Below, piece after piece: positions 17,036-25,220 of a stretch of 64,000 bases of DNA (within the stretch, counting starts at the first letter, position 1; every line of letters starts with the position of its first letter). A program made the translations under genes and the position numbers. This stretch comes from an uncultured Bacteroidales bacterium (GTDB lineage: Bacteria; Bacteroidota; Bacteroidia; Bacteroidales; Muribaculaceae). Location of the stretch: contig CADCFN010000003.1 in NCBI GenBank assembly GCA_902800715.1, forward strand, positions 248,001-312,000. Direction: 5' to 3'. The notes beneath the pieces were generated by a model. It was not told the origin of the DNA. It did no database searches and worked only from the letters and a program-made list of their open reading frames with translations.

Positions 17036-17854
17036 ATGCTGCCATCCGACGTCATATCACTCATAAAGCTCCTTTTCGTCAAGGATAAGGAGCTTTATGT
17101 TTTTATACACCGCATCACCGGCTATTATCCTCATGACATCAAGCTCTATCAGCTAGCGATGATTCACCGGTCCAAGCCCATAAAGACACCCGACGGCCAC
17201 TGGACCAACAACGAGCGGCTAGAATACCTGGGAGATGCTGTGCTGGATACCGTGGTCGCCGATTTCCTCTACAAAGCATTTCCCAACAAACACGAGGGCT
17301 TCCTCACTGCTACTCGTGCCAAGATTGTCCAGCGAGAGAGCCTGAACCTCATCGGCAATGCTCTGCACCTGGGCAGCCATGTGAGTTCCAAGATGCAGTT
17401 CTCGTCCCACAACAGCTACTACTGCGGCAATGCCCTAGAAGCACTGGTTGGAGCCGTCTATCTGGACCAGGGTTACAAGCGATGCCGCAGGTTCATCATC
17501 AACCGATTAATCAAGAAGTATTTCGACCTTAATACCCTGATAAAAAACGAGCAGAACTTCAAGTCGCGCCTCATCGAGTGGACACAGAAGTACAAAATCA
17601 CCATCGAGTATCAGCTCGTGGAATCCTATACCGACGAGGACAAGAATCCCGTATTCCGTACCGCCGTTATCCTGGGAGGCATACATGCCAGCGAAGGTAT
17701 CGGCTACAGCAAGAAAGAATCCCACCAAGTAGCGTCCAAGATGGCGCTGGAACGCCTCAAGCAAGACACACAATTCTGTGAGCAGGTCCTCTCGACTGCA
17801 GCAACAGATACCGACAGCCAAATCCAAGAAAAAGGAACGAATTTGACCAATTAG
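17036..17854 (+). CDS. rnc: Ribonuclease III
   Basis: Double-strand-specific endoribonuclease acting on rRNA precursors and structured mRNAs. The catalytic signature NNERLEYLGDAVLDTVVADF lies near residue 60, the second acidic cluster is in NALEALVGAVYLDQGY, and a C-terminal double-stranded RNA-binding domain covers about 175-245 (FKSRLIEWTQK, SKKESHQVASKMAL). The first 35 residues (LIKLLFVKDKELY) match the usual Bacteroidota N-terminal extension, supporting the ATG at 17036. An ATG at 17097 with a good AAGGAG before it is out of frame. A perfect 13-bp hairpin lies inside the first codons. Confidence 0.95.
   Translation: MLPSDVISLIKLLFVKDKELYVFIHRITGYYPHDIKLYQLAMIHRSKPIKTPDGHWTNNERLEYLGDAVLDTVVADFLYKAFPNKHEGFLTATRAKIVQRESLNLIGNALHLGSHVSSKMQFSSHNSYYCGNALEALVGAVYLDQGYKRCRRFIINRLIKKYFDLNTLIKNEQNFKSRLIEWTQKYKITIEYQLVESYTDEDKNPVFRTAVILGGIHASEGIGYSKKESHQVASKMALERLKQDTQFCEQVLSTAATDTDSQIQEKGTNLTN
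17062..17099 (+). promoter_or_regulatory. Perfect 13-bp hairpin inside the 5' end of rnc
   Basis: CATAAAGCTCCTT (17062-17074) is the exact reverse complement of AAGGAGCTTTATG (17087-17099), with a 12-nt loop. It sits 26 nt into the coding region. A long perfect stem at the start of rnc suggests self-cleavage by RNase III, as the rnc leader of E. coli is known to undergo; here that is inference. Confidence 0.5.
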
Positions 17855-17976
17855 TCAAATAGCAAACAAACGTGAAAAAGTAAAAAAATTGGTTTCATTT
17901 TAAGCGAAATTGCTCTAGAATGAGTAAATTCGCGACCTATTGCGGCCTAAAATGCCGCCGTTAACTACTGAATAAC

Positions 17977-18630
17977 ATGAGACCAATTACCAACATACTG
18001 CTCGTGCTGGCACTCATCTGTTACCTGTTCCTGCCTTTCTACGACATCTCGATGATTGGCACACGCACAGGTTTGGGGTTCACTGCGGGCACCATATCAC
18101 AAGCGCTGTCGCTGCGCAACGTCCTAGTGGGACTGCTGCCGTTCATCGCATGCTTCGGCGCCATCGCGCTGAACAGCCTAAAACGCCGTTGGTGGGTGCT
18201 GGGCGCCATCGCCTGCATCTTCATCTGGTTGTGGTTCTATATGGACACAGCGACACTCCACGACATCATGCTGCGCCATGCACCCGAGGTTACTCCCGAC
18301 AACGACCTGGGTGAAGGGTTTTCCGTCATCGGTCTGGGCGTTGGCTATAAGCTGTCATTTGCGCTGACTGCATTGTCGCTGGTTTCTGCCCTGGTGTCAC
18401 TGCTGCCGTTCAAGTTCAATGAAACTATCGAGAGAGCTGTTGATGACACCTTTGAGGACGGGCGTCGCCACGTCCGCGAGGAGTTCAAACGACTGGAAAA
18501 CGCTGCCCACAAACCCCACAAGGGCAAACAACACCAAATCCCCACCCCACCGATTGCCGAGGATAAGCCTGCCGAGACGCCACCCGTCGAGGACAAGGAA
18601 GACCCGTCGAGGTTCATGCCAAAACAATAG
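17977..18630 (+). CDS. Four-TM membrane protein with charged C-terminal tail, unknown
   Basis: Family not recognised. The 217-residue product has a first hydrophobic segment at about 5-25 (ILLVLALICYLFLPF), two more at about 50-90, and one at about 128-148 (LSFALTALSLVSALVSLLPF). The C-terminal 70 residues are hydrophilic, begin with a helix (TIERAVDDTFEDGRRHVREE) and end in a Pro/Glu/Lys-rich tail. It is preceded by a 122-base gap with only a weak promoter-like TAAATTCG (17925-17932) and ends at a palindrome shared with the convergent neighbour. Confidence 0.72.
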   Translation: MRPITNILLVLALICYLFLPFYDISMIGTRTGLGFTAGTISQALSLRNVLVGLLPFIACFGAIALNSLKRRWWVLGAIACIFIWLWFYMDTATLHDIMLRHAPEVTPDNDLGEGFSVIGLGVGYKLSFALTALSLVSALVSLLPFKFNETIERAVDDTFEDGRRHVREEFKRLENAAHKPHKGKQHQIPTPPIAEDKPAETPPVEDKEDPSRFMPKQ

Positions 18631-18664
18631 CTTCAAGTTTCTAGAATTCCAGAAACTTGAAGCT
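18629..18664. terminator. 14-bp perfect palindrome between convergent genes
   Basis: AGCTTCAAGTTTCT (18629-18642) and AGAAACTTGAAGCT (18651-18664) are exact reverse complements around AGAATTCC. The stem starts in the stop codon of the upstream gene. No U-tract follows on either side, but its place between converging genes fits a bidirectional terminator. Confidence 0.6.
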
Positions 18665-18710
18665 TAGCGGGAAATGTCTTAAAACTTGAGATTTAGTGTG
18701 TGAGCATGGC

Positions 18711-19250
18711 TCAATTAGCCTCAGGCTGAGGATGATGCATGTCGATTCGGCGGAAGGTGAGCGGAGTGGTCACGCGCAACGTGTTCTTATTGGCGCCATA
18801 GAACAGCACCCTACCCGCCAACACATCATAATTGGCCAACACGCCATGCACTTGCTTATAAACCATATTGTCCATGTAGATGTAGGCATGGTCCAAATCC
18901 ACACTGTGCAATAACGCCCACTTTCCTGAGAATGAACCTTGCCACAACAACTGCCACTGGTCATGCTCGGGCGTTCCATCCGAAGATACATTGGTGCGAA
19001 TCAGCTCGTTATAATAGCCCGAGAAAGTGCTGTCCTCGTTGTGGAAGGTGTAGTACAACTCAATGAAATGGACGCTATCGTCATACTGATACACCCAATC
19101 ACCGTCCATATACTTACGATACTGATCATTCAACTCCACCGTCTCGAGCGTTGTCCAGTCGGTCTCAATAACCTCATGGTCGCCCTCACAGGCAGTCAAT
19201 ATCACTGTAGCGGCAACGGCGGCCATCAATATTTTAAACATGTTGCTCAT
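18711..19250 (-). CDS. Lipoprotein of unknown function
   Basis: A 179-residue predicted lipoprotein: a short basic start, hydrophobic stretch MAAVAATVIL and lipobox LTAC at about 17-20, so the mature protein would begin at the Cys and be lipid-anchored. The mature part is rich in Tyr, Asp and beta-strand-like segments (GDWVYQYDDSVHFIELYYTF, WALLHSVDLDHAYIYMDNM), resembling small lipocalin-like Bacteroidales lipoproteins, but I do not recognise a family. A second Met three codons in is an equally plausible start. It lies 30 nt downstream of the two-TM protein gene and probably shares its transcript. Confidence 0.75.
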   Translation of the reverse strand: MSNMFKILMAAVAATVILTACEGDHEVIETDWTTLETVELNDQYRKYMDGDWVYQYDDSVHFIELYYTFHNEDSTFSGYYNELIRTNVSSDGTPEHDQWQLLWQGSFSGKWALLHSVDLDHAYIYMDNMVYKQVHGVLANYDVLAGRVLFYGANKNTLRVTTPLTFRRIDMHHPQPEAN

Positions 19251-19280
19251 CTCTTGTTAAATCATAATTCGGCTATCATG

Positions 19281-20594
19281 TCAATAGCCGCGCTTGCGAT
19301 TATAAAAATAATAATAGATAAACACACCTATTAGGATGGCCGCAACAATGGCTGCCATGATTCCGCCCACGATTCGGAAGCCCCTGAAGCTGCTGCCAAA
19401 GCGGGCATCAAAACTGAACAGTTCATTGAGCATGCTGCACGCATCCCAAATAGCCGAGAACAGCGTCACAGCCGAGATAGCCATCAGCAGCGAATTCATC
19501 TTCTTGCGACCAAGTTCCTCGTTGCGAGTGCGTTCCTTAGCCATGAGGTTGAACAGCTGCTGCATCTCGTCCTTAGTTTCCAGGCTATCGTTGATGGCAT
19601 CCGAGATGAGCAACGGCAGGAAGTTGTAGGAAATCTTATTGAAACAGCAGTTGCGCTCAAATATGGCATACTCACTTGTAAGTTTTGATACACGCCTGCG
19701 AGAACGCTTGTTCAGGGCCAACTTGAAGCGATTATTGAAGTCAAATAAGCAAATCTTCTGGAACAGGGCATTGATGTAAATCATGCCAAAGTAGCGCTCC
19801 ACCCAGTTCTGCTCCAGGATTTTGGTATAGCCTTCGGTGACCAGAATCGTAAACGAGTCAAGCAATGCCAATGCAGTCCATCCGGGGAAGACAGCGACGC
19901 TATTATTCTCAATTTCCTTACGCTGGTGCTCTGCAAAGAGGCCATCTTCATCAAACTCGCCACCAACAGCCACGGGCATGAAAGTGGCTAGCTGATAGAG
20001 CCGACGCCACCTGGCTTCATCGCTGGTCAATGATGCGTCGGCAGCATGGACAATCTGGAACAAGCGCAACTTATTGCCGTTCTCGACCAGTTGAGTATAG
20101 TCCTGCAGCTCGTTATCCTTCAGGCCGTTATACACGTCCACAATCGGTTGGATGGCAATGTCTCGAAAGACGGCATAGTCTTCGCCACCGAAACCATCAA
20201 TATAACGCAACCTGTACATCAACGCCGAACAATCGTCTAACGAGGAGACTTCCTGCTCGATATGGATGCTGTAAAGCACCATCTGCTGGGGAAGAAAGTA
20301 GAGAGTGAGTTCCCTAACGGTGAACGACAGCTGGTACTGCTGGCCCTCTGTTCCCACCATCATTGAGGCTTCACGGTCCACCTTACGCGTATACCTGACG
20401 CAACCCTCATCCATATCCTTTCCGTAGCAAAAGTCCACAAAATCAGGGTAGTAGAAACGCTTTTCCTTCTGTCGTTCTACATCGCCATAATGAACAAGCG
20501 TCCAACCCTGCTCTTGCAGAGTTTCCGGCTTGACGTCCTCGGTACGCTTGAAATGGCCGCACAGGAAAGCGATATGTTTGTGTTTGTCACTCAT
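19281..20594 (-). CDS. Large soluble domain with two C-terminal TM helices, unknown
   Basis: Not recognised by name. The 437-residue protein has a mixed alpha/beta N-terminal region (about 1-150) without signal peptide, a helical middle (about 150-360, including ERYFGMIYINALFQKICLFDF and the basic NKRSRRRVSKL), then two hydrophobic helices near the end (MNSLLMAISAVTLFSAIW and IMAAIVAAILIGVFIYYYFY) and a basic NRKRGY tail. This topology resembles CorA/RMD1-type membrane proteins, but the CorA GMN signature is not present, so the comparison is only architectural. It has its own promoter at 20669-20693 and is followed by a lipoprotein gene. Confidence 0.75.
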   Translation of the reverse strand: MSDKHKHIAFLCGHFKRTEDVKPETLQEQGWTLVHYGDVERQKEKRFYYPDFVDFCYGKDMDEGCVRYTRKVDREASMMVGTEGQQYQLSFTVRELTLYFLPQQMVLYSIHIEQEVSSLDDCSALMYRLRYIDGFGGEDYAVFRDIAIQPIVDVYNGLKDNELQDYTQLVENGNKLRLFQIVHAADASLTSDEARWRRLYQLATFMPVAVGGEFDEDGLFAEHQRKEIENNSVAVFPGWTALALLDSFTILVTEGYTKILEQNWVERYFGMIYINALFQKICLFDFNNRFKLALNKRSRRRVSKLTSEYAIFERNCCFNKISYNFLPLLISDAINDSLETKDEMQQLFNLMAKERTRNEELGRKKMNSLLMAISAVTLFSAIWDACSMLNELFSFDARFGSSFRGFRIVGGIMAAIVAAILIGVFIYYYFYNRKRGY

Positions 20595-20668
20595 TTACAG
20601 GCACAAAATTAGCAAAAACATCGCAATAACAACAACTGACCGATGAATTATTCTAAATACACAGTTTG

Positions 20669-20693
20669 CAAAAGTAGGAAATAAGAATGGCAA
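20669..20693 (-). promoter_or_regulatory. Promoter of the two-TM protein gene
   Basis: Minus-strand -7 box TACTTTTG (20669-20676) with TTG at 20691-20693. The upstream element overlaps the foot of the terminator hairpin at 20692-20726. Confidence 0.6.
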
Positions 20694-20726
20694 TTCCCGT
20701 TTGCAAACTGTTTGCAAACGGGAATT
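20692..20726 (-). terminator. 16-bp perfect hairpin after the beta-barrel receptor gene
   Basis: AATTCCCGTTTGCAAA and TTTGCAAACGGGAATT are exact reverse complements separated by only three bases. It follows the receptor gene on the minus strand and overlaps the next promoter; no long U-tract is present. Confidence 0.65.
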
Positions 20727-20764
20727 ACTATTCTTAAACCTCATTCAAGAGGCCTGCTGGGAAA

Positions 20765-23317
20765 TCAATTACCGCCCATGCCGCCAGGGGTACCGGTGAT
20801 GCCACCGCCAGTCGACTGCTTGCCGCTGTCAAGAAGGTCGTCGTTCTCGATGGTCTTGCTAGACTTCTTGACGTAGGTCGAGAGGGAGCCGAAGCGGTAA
20901 CTCAACGAGAGGACGAACTGGCGTGCTACACGCTTACTGTTCGACCATCCCGTCACGTCACCGTGGTCGGTATAATACTTGATGCTCACGTGCTTGCCTC
21001 CGATAGGATTCACAGCAATCAGCTGCACGGTCAAGCGATTGTCCTTGAGGAATGAGCGCTGCAGTGATACGCCGTGCCAGAAGCTCGTTCCCATGTGACC
21101 GTACAAGTCGCCCACATAACCGCCCCACAGGCTTGCAAATCCGGTGAGCTGGAGGTTCCAGGGCAGATACTGGGTTACGTTGGCAAAGAAGCTACCCGAG
21201 AGCCTGTTATTCTCCAAATTGAGTTCATGGCTCTTGTAATTGGTATATGAGATTGAACCGTTGAACACAAGGTTGGTCTTTTGGGTAATCATCCACTGTA
21301 CGAAACCCGACAGCGAACTCGAGAAGGTCTTGAGCGTGTTGGCATAGGTAGATACCTGTACCAAGCCCTCGCTCCACTTGACAGCACCAATGCCGTTGTT
21401 GCTGAACTGAATCTGCGGCGTGACATTAAACGTCAATTTGGGGCCGATGTGCATATAGGTCAGGCTCATCGAATGGTTATGGGCACTGCCCAGGTCGGGA
21501 TTACCAAATGATTGGCTCGTTGGGCTCTCTACCACTGTGGGGTTCAGGTAGTTGATGCTCGGGCGCTTGATGGTCGCAGCATAGGAGAACTTGAGGCTGT
21601 TTGCAAAATTAAACTGATAACGCACGCTGGCACTGGGCACCACGTCGTTGAGGTGCGCATCAAAGGATTCCTGCTCGCCACCGGGATAGCTGGCACGCAG
21701 GAAACTGTGCTCGTAGCGCACACCAGCACGGGCATCCCAATTCCCGCTATGGAAAGTATAGCTCAGATAGGCAGCACCCACTTGCGTCAGGTGCTTAAAG
21801 CGCAGGTCGGTATCCGCATCGATGCCCACGTAGTTGAGCATATTGTGGCTGCGGTTCAGACGGTAGATATACTTGGCACCGGTCTCGATGGTGTGTTTGG
21901 TGGCGATGGGACGAGTCCAGTCAATCTGCACGGTGTGCTCGTTGAAATCTTCCTTACCGTTCTGATTTATACCGGTATAGGGAACAGGCATGTTGAACAG
22001 TTCACTGTACAGCGAGTTGTCCTTCTCCTTGTTGTGCAGAGCCGAGAGCATGTAGCTCAAGGTAATGGTCTCGCCCTTGAGGCGCGTGCGGCGCTGGTAG
22101 TCCAGTCGCCCGTCCACGTTGTAGCTGTCCGAAGACGACTTGCTGTTGCTATTGTAGCTGTAAAGCGTCTGCCCCGCCACATCACGCATGGTGCTGCTGT
22201 TAGAGCCAACGCCTCCCATATCCCAAGCATAGCCACCCACCGACAGCGAGACGAGGTTGAGCGTGTCAGGCTCCCAGCTGGCATTCAGATTGCCGTAATG
22301 CATGGTCACATGGTCTGTATTCATGAAGCTATCGCCCAACAGGTCGGCACCGCTCTCCTCATAGTGCGAGAGCGACTTGGAAGTCACCTTCTGGCTGTGG
22401 CTGCTACCGTGGGTAATGCCGTAGTCGACCGACATCACCACCTTGTTGAGCTGCGTGGTCAGGTTCAAGCCGCCCACGATATCACCCATGTGCGTCGCCA
22501 TCGCGGTCGCCATACCCGAGACACCCTTGAGGACGGTTCTGTCGGACATCACGATGTTGAGAATGACCGAAGTGCCCTCAGCGTCATACTTGGCGCCCGG
22601 GTCGGTAATAACCTCAATGCGCTTGACGCTGCTGGCCGGCATCGCCTTGAGCAGGTCTTTGGCATTGTGCTCGAGCGAAGGGTCGGGATGGCCGTTGCGG
22701 AAGATTCGGAAATTGGTCTGACCGTTGACACGAATCTCTTCCTGACCGTCAACACTGACCAGAGGCACCTTGCGTAGCATGGTGAGCACATTGTTGGTCT
22801 TGCTGTCGGCATCGGCCTCGATATTGTAGCCAATGCGGTCCACCTCCTGCTTGATGAGTTGACGCTGGGCAGTGACCTCAATGCCCTCGAGCTGAATGTT
22901 GTCAAACGCATTAAGCAGCGAGTCGGTCACCCAATCATCGTCGTCACCAGGTGCCTTCACTTCATCGCGCGTCATGTTCAGCGGCATGGAGTAGCCCATG
23001 ATGGTGAATGTTCCATCGAGGGTATTGCCCTTGAGTTCGGCCTTATAGACACCACCGCCCTGTGGCTCAGTCACGGTGAGTTTGTTGCCCTCGAACGAGG
23101 CCTTGGTCGGCACGTCGTAGAGTTGCTGCATCGGGGAGTCCATCGTGGCAGTGATGCTCTCGCCGTTCTGCTGGATGTGGATGACCAGGGGCACCGACTG
23201 CGGTCCGGCAACCATATTGCCGCGCCAAGTGCCGTTGTAGTCCTGTGCTATAGCCGTGAGGCCTGTGAGCACTACCATGGTTACACTCAGTAATCTATTG
23301 ATAAATTGACGTTTCAT
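20765..23317 (-). CDS. TonB-dependent receptor-like outer-membrane beta-barrel protein
   Basis: An outer-membrane protein of the PF14905 type (outer membrane beta-barrel family), 850 residues. The signal peptide MKRQFINRLLSVTMVVLTGL ends AIAQ. Next come a small N-terminal beta domain (about 20-115; DYNGTWRGNM), a plug domain (LEGIEVTAQRQLIKQEVDRIGYNI, RKVPLVSVDG, IEVITDPGAKYDAEGTSVILNI) and a large barrel. The N-terminal domain replaces the usual CarboxypepD_reg domain. The C-terminus is a Gly-rich GGGITGTPGGMGGN tail rather than a terminal Phe, which is unusual. The start at 23317 is chosen because a perfect -7 box at 23382-23389 lies downstream of an alternative start at 23410. Substrate unknown. 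Confidence 0.87.
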   Translation of the reverse strand: MKRQFINRLLSVTMVVLTGLTAIAQDYNGTWRGNMVAGPQSVPLVIHIQQNGESITATMDSPMQQLYDVPTKASFEGNKLTVTEPQGGGVYKAELKGNTLDGTFTIMGYSMPLNMTRDEVKAPGDDDDWVTDSLLNAFDNIQLEGIEVTAQRQLIKQEVDRIGYNIEADADSKTNNVLTMLRKVPLVSVDGQEEIRVNGQTNFRIFRNGHPDPSLEHNAKDLLKAMPASSVKRIEVITDPGAKYDAEGTSVILNIVMSDRTVLKGVSGMATAMATHMGDIVGGLNLTTQLNKVVMSVDYGITHGSSHSQKVTSKSLSHYEESGADLLGDSFMNTDHVTMHYGNLNASWEPDTLNLVSLSVGGYAWDMGGVGSNSSTMRDVAGQTLYSYNSNSKSSSDSYNVDGRLDYQRRTRLKGETITLSYMLSALHNKEKDNSLYSELFNMPVPYTGINQNGKEDFNEHTVQIDWTRPIATKHTIETGAKYIYRLNRSHNMLNYVGIDADTDLRFKHLTQVGAAYLSYTFHSGNWDARAGVRYEHSFLRASYPGGEQESFDAHLNDVVPSASVRYQFNFANSLKFSYAATIKRPSINYLNPTVVESPTSQSFGNPDLGSAHNHSMSLTYMHIGPKLTFNVTPQIQFSNNGIGAVKWSEGLVQVSTYANTLKTFSSSLSGFVQWMITQKTNLVFNGSISYTNYKSHELNLENNRLSGSFFANVTQYLPWNLQLTGFASLWGGYVGDLYGHMGTSFWHGVSLQRSFLKDNRLTVQLIAVNPIGGKHVSIKYYTDHGDVTGWSNSKRVARQFVLSLSYRFGSLSTYVKKSSKTIENDDLLDSGKQSTGGGITGTPGGMGGN

Positions 23318-23381
23318 TGTTGTATCTGGGTTTATTTGGTTGCTGTTTATTCTATAGACGCAAAAAGCAGTCAAAAAGTTA

Positions 23382-23389
23382 CAAAAATA
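23382..23389 (-). promoter_or_regulatory. -7 box of the beta-barrel receptor gene
   Basis: Minus-strand TATTTTTG, a perfect TAnnTTTG box, giving a leader of about 58 nt before the ATG at 23317. The leader contains TTGCGTCTA (23355-23363), also seen before two other genes. Confidence 0.55.
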
Positions 23390-23399
23390 CGATACTTTT

Positions 23400-23915
23400 T
23401 TATTCTTCACTTAGCAATTGTTTGATTTCCTTGATTTCGGGGCAATCTTTAGTCTCGCAAAAACACGAAATTGCCCATGCGATTGCCATGGCAATGCCAA
23501 AAGGCATGGCGCGCATCAGGACGTCATTCACGCTGCCGTGGTAATGAAGGATTCCATAGACAATGCCCATAAATAAAAGACCTACACAATAACTGAATCT
23601 CTTGTACTTCTTCGTCGCTTCATTGATGCTCAAGAGTTCATCAACATCACCAGCGTTACTCATGCGGGTGATTACCTTAATGTGGTACCAGAAGGAGAAG
23701 GCAAGCATCAGCGTCAAGACAACAACCGTCACGCCCTTCAACCACGCCATGGGAGAATCGACAAATAGCAAAAATGCAGAGATGGGAATTAGCGTGCAGA
23801 TAACAATCCCTACTGACCGCTGCTCCTTGGCAGCCTCCGCACACTTCTTGACGGACTGGCTGTACAGTTCCTTGATGCGGAGGCTCTTCTCATTGTTCAA
23901 ATACTTTGTTTCCAT
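23400..23915 (-). CDS. Four-TM protein, member A of an unnamed local family
   Basis: A 171-residue membrane protein of unknown function. An amphipathic N-terminal helix (about 8-32) leads to two TM helices (VGIVICTLIPISAFLLF and VVVLTLMLAFSFWY), a loop RMSNAGDVDELLSINEATKKY, two more TM helices and the C-terminus EIKEIKQLLSEE. The loop pattern [RK][MV]xxAxxxx[ED]LL and the Glu/Lys-rich C-terminal helix recur in the proteins at 24027 and 27646, which otherwise differ in sequence. It has its own promoter with an inverted repeat over the start point. Confidence 0.78.
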   Translation of the reverse strand: METKYLNNEKSLRIKELYSQSVKKCAEAAKEQRSVGIVICTLIPISAFLLFVDSPMAWLKGVTVVVLTLMLAFSFWYHIKVITRMSNAGDVDELLSINEATKKYKRFSYCVGLLFMGIVYGILHYHGSVNDVLMRAMPFGIAMAIAWAISCFCETKDCPEIKEIKQLLSEE

Positions 23916-23954
23916 AACAGATAATATTTTAGAGTGAATTATTATTACTTATCT

Positions 23955-23987
23955 AGTGTACTACTTAACTAGTACACTGCAAAGGTA
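23955..23987 (-). promoter_or_regulatory. Promoter with inverted repeat over the transcription start
   Basis: A perfect minus-strand -7 box TACCTTTG lies at 23980-23987. Immediately downstream AGTGTACT (23955-23962) and AGTACACT (23971-23978) form an inverted repeat with an 8-base spacer. It covers the expected start point, so it may be an operator or a 5'-end hairpin. Confidence 0.5.
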
Positions 23988-24026
23988 AGGTATAGTTTCC
24001 ATATAATCCAAATTAATTAACATTTT

Positions 24027-24551
24027 TTAAAGATTTTCTTGGCTGACAAGCTCCCTCAAGCGCTTGATATCCTTGCCTTGACGGGGCTTGACAAATATCA
24101 TGAGAGCTATCAGTGCGACAGCCAGAACTGCTACAATTACAGCCCACATCATTTCATGATTGAACAGGAGCGATGACAGGATTAATGCGGCAAGGATGAC
24201 TATCAGCACACTAACACCCACCCTATTCTCTCTGGTCTCTCTATCGGTAGCTTCAAGCAAATCGTGAGCGGTCTCGGCTTGCTGAACCCGCTTATTCCAA
24301 AAAAATCTCCTGTAGTCGACTGCGATTAGGAGAATGGCATATAAGATACAGAACGCCAAATAAATGGATTGTTCCAGGCCGAACGCTCCTTCGGTAATTT
24401 TATCGAATAAAATCACAAAAGGCAGAAACGCTACAAGAATAGACTCGGCAATTCTCAACCACTTGTTTTTAGGCCAATTTGCATTTTCATATACCTCCTT
24501 GATGCGCTCCATCAGCTCCTGCTTCTCGATATTGATTTCATTCTGTTCCAT
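24027..24551 (-). CDS. Four-TM protein, member B of an unnamed local family
   Basis: A 174-residue membrane protein. N-terminal amphipathic helix (EKQELMERIKEVYENANW), TM helices at about 38-55 and 63-80, loop RVQQAETAHDLLEATDRET, TM helices at about 110-128 and 135-152, and C-terminus KDIKRLRELVSQENL. The loop and C-terminal helix match members A (23400) and C (27646). Its initiation region TTATGGAACAGAA and leader motif TGCGTCTAA are shared with the DUF805 gene at 2943 although the proteins are unrelated. Function unknown. Confidence 0.78.
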   Translation of the reverse strand: MEQNEINIEKQELMERIKEVYENANWPKNKWLRIAESILVAFLPFVILFDKITEGAFGLEQSIYLAFCILYAILLIAVDYRRFFWNKRVQQAETAHDLLEATDRETRENRVGVSVLIVILAALILSSLLFNHEMMWAVIVAVLAVALIALMIFVKPRQGKDIKRLRELVSQENL

Positions 24552-24676
24552 AATTCCAGTTTTTATAGTTTTTACTCCTTAGACGCAACACGATTAGCAA
24601 AAACTACATTTTTTATCGATTATTTTTTGGCATATTTTTTGCAGGATTAACAAGGTGTGTTTTACCATATAATTAA

Positions 24677-25006
24677 ATGAATAGAGATATGATACTGACA
24701 ACAACGCCCCAAGTTGAGGGTTACACGATTAGAGAGTACAAAGGTGTAGTCACTGGCGAAACGATTATCGGCGCCAACTTCATGAAGGATATCTTTGCAG
24801 GCATCCGCGACATCGTGGGCGGACGCTCCTCCAGCTACGAGAAAGTGCTGCGCAAAGCTAAAGACACAGCCATGACCGAGATGATGGAGCGAGCCCAGGC
24901 TATGGGAGCCAACGCCATCGTAGGCATCGACATCGACTACGAGACCATCGGCGAGAGCAACTCCATGCTCATGGTCGCCACCAGCGGCACCGCCGTAGTC
25001 ATTTAA
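24677..25006 (+). CDS. YbjQ/UPF0145 family protein
   Basis: A 109-residue member of the UPF0145 (YbjQ, DUF74) family, whose members form small beta-rich oligomers and are often called heavy-metal-binding on weak evidence. Landmarks are [29 protein letters not shown] (read as two halves), a helix with [18 protein letters not shown] and the final TSGTAVVI. The second Met (24689) is another plausible start, since family members usually begin just before the TTTP motif. It diverges from member B of the four-TM family and ends exactly where a long inverted-repeat element begins. Confidence 0.9.
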   Translation: MNRDMILTTTPQVEGYTIREYKGVVTGETIIGANFMKDIFAGIRDIVGGRSSSYEKVLRKAKDTAMTEMMERAQAMGANAIVGIDIDYETIGESNSMLMVATSGTAVVI

Positions 25007-25216
25007 CTACGAATTACACGTATTATACTAATTAAAAGGAGGGCATTGCAAAACTCCACTCGACTCAGTTTTGATCGGCCTAACGGCCGAGAAATCAAAA
25101 AAATATATTTATATCAGAATTAATTATTTCATTTGATTTCTCGCGCGTAGCGCGATCATTAACAAGAGACGTGAGTTTTGCAATGTCCTCCTTAGTTTAA
25201 TTCGTGTAATTCGTAG
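25007..25216. repeat. 210-bp nested inverted-repeat element between convergent genes
   Basis: The ends are perfect 14-bp inverted repeats: CTACGAATTACACG at 25007-25020 and its reverse complement at 25203-25216. Inward, AAGGAGGGCATTGCAAAACTC on the left pairs with GAGTTTTGCAATGTCCTCCTT on the right with one mismatch. Further in, GAGAAATCAAA (left) pairs exactly with TTTGATTTCTC (right). Each arm also carries its own small hairpin, GGCC-TAAC-GGCC on the left and CGCG-CGTAG-CGCG on the right. The element fills the whole gap between two converging stop codons. It looks like a MITE-like or cruciform repeat that now serves as a bidirectional terminator. Confidence 0.75.
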
Positions 25217-25220
25217 TTTT

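Noticed and set aside
17097-17099. ATG with AAGGAG ahead of it as the rnc start
   Set aside because: It is out of frame with RNase III and is part of the hairpin.
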